Origin: Chaetorhynchus papuensis
Taxonomy: Eukaryota; Chordata; Aves; Passeriformes; Rhipiduridae
Direction of reading: 5' to 3'
DNA length: 64,000 bases
Assembly: GCA_013396525.1 (NCBI GenBank)
Contig: VWYX01000794.1
Coordinates: 248,001 to 312,000, forward strand
In this document: positions 63,721 through 64,000 of the stretch, one piece after another
How positions within the stretch are numbered: position 1 is the first letter of the stretch
Layout of the letters: each line of letters begins with the position of its first letter
Made by a program: the position numbers and the translations under genes
Notes under the pieces: model-generated
The model's database searches: none
The model's input: only the letters and a program-made list of their open reading frames with translations
What the model was told of the DNA's origin: nothing

Positions 63721-64000
63721 ATTATACTAAGGGATTATCTTTTAACAGAGCACAGTTATCTTTTCTGTTTGTTTTTCTCATTTTGCTGTTCACATAAGCC
63801 AAGGGAAATGCAAAGTGTTCTAATTGGTCATGGGTCTTTCTACTGAATAAGCTCCAGCTTTATTTAGAAGGGTTTTGTGCAGCACATTCGGTTTGCAGCT
63901 GGCAGAAGGTTGAGGGCAAGGAGAGGATTTGATGGGTCTGTTTTACAGAGCCACCACAGTGAGGGTGTGAAATGGGGAAACAAACAGATAGAAGTCATGT
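63721..64000. other. Unique noncoding DNA, nothing recognised
   Basis: The last stretch of the window shows no repeat or open frame of note. Confidence 0.5.

Noticed and set aside
1..64000. tRNA, rRNA, snRNA, CRISPR or proviral features
   Set aside because: No A/B-box pair with cloverleaf potential, no direct-repeat/spacer array, and no paired LTRs with TG...CA ends or recognisable viral frames were found.

Overview
This window looks like avian nuclear DNA from a gene-poor or deeply intronic region. The main reason is three 3'-end fragments of CR1-family LINE retrotransposons: 25398-25502 and 28899-29093 on the + strand, and 59307-59438 on the - strand. The 28899 copy ends in the tandem TTCTATGA/ATTCTATGA 3' tail typical of bird CR1. 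Two older LINE relics, at about 20640-20985 (-) and 42216-42432 (+), fit an amniote genome with low repeat content. There are no bacterial operons, Shine-Dalgarno spacing or phage-like gene strings. I could not assign the bird to an order.

No protein-coding gene could be identified with confidence. The longest open frames are about 150-174 codons, which is near chance expectation for 64 kb read in six frames, and none reads as a known family. Four short segments have plausible splice sites at both ends and are listed only as low-confidence exon candidates: 1917-2017 (-), 5262-5454 (-), 36052-36148 (+) and 37073-37189 (+). The best promoter candidate is a CpG-island-like block at about 6900-7720. 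It carries YY1-like and E2F-like motifs and a three-unit 15-bp tandem repeat. A weaker CpG-rich patch lies at about 13010-13420, and a small CpG cluster at about 63415-63490.

The most striking structure is a direct repeat of 1868 bp. Positions 29134-31001 and 31003-32870 appear identical except for one base (T29195 versus G31064) and are separated by a single N at 31002. Both copies end exactly at the N, and both carry a poly-T run of the same length (28). This is what two overlapping contig ends that failed to merge would look like, so the duplication is most likely an assembly artefact. The true locus is then probably about 1.87 kb shorter.

Layout: 1-6.9 kb is unique noncoding DNA with two minus-strand exon candidates. 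6.9-7.7 kb is the CpG island. 7.7-20.6 kb is unique DNA with long A/T homopolymers and a second CpG-rich patch. 20.6-29.1 kb contains three LINE fragments. 29.1-32.9 kb is the duplicated block. 32.9-42.2 kb holds two plus-strand exon candidates and a hairpin. 42.2-64 kb is unique DNA with polypyrimidine tracts, one old LINE relic and one CR1 fragment. I found no tRNA, rRNA, CRISPR array, intact transposon or retroviral provirus. I found no convincing new biological system.
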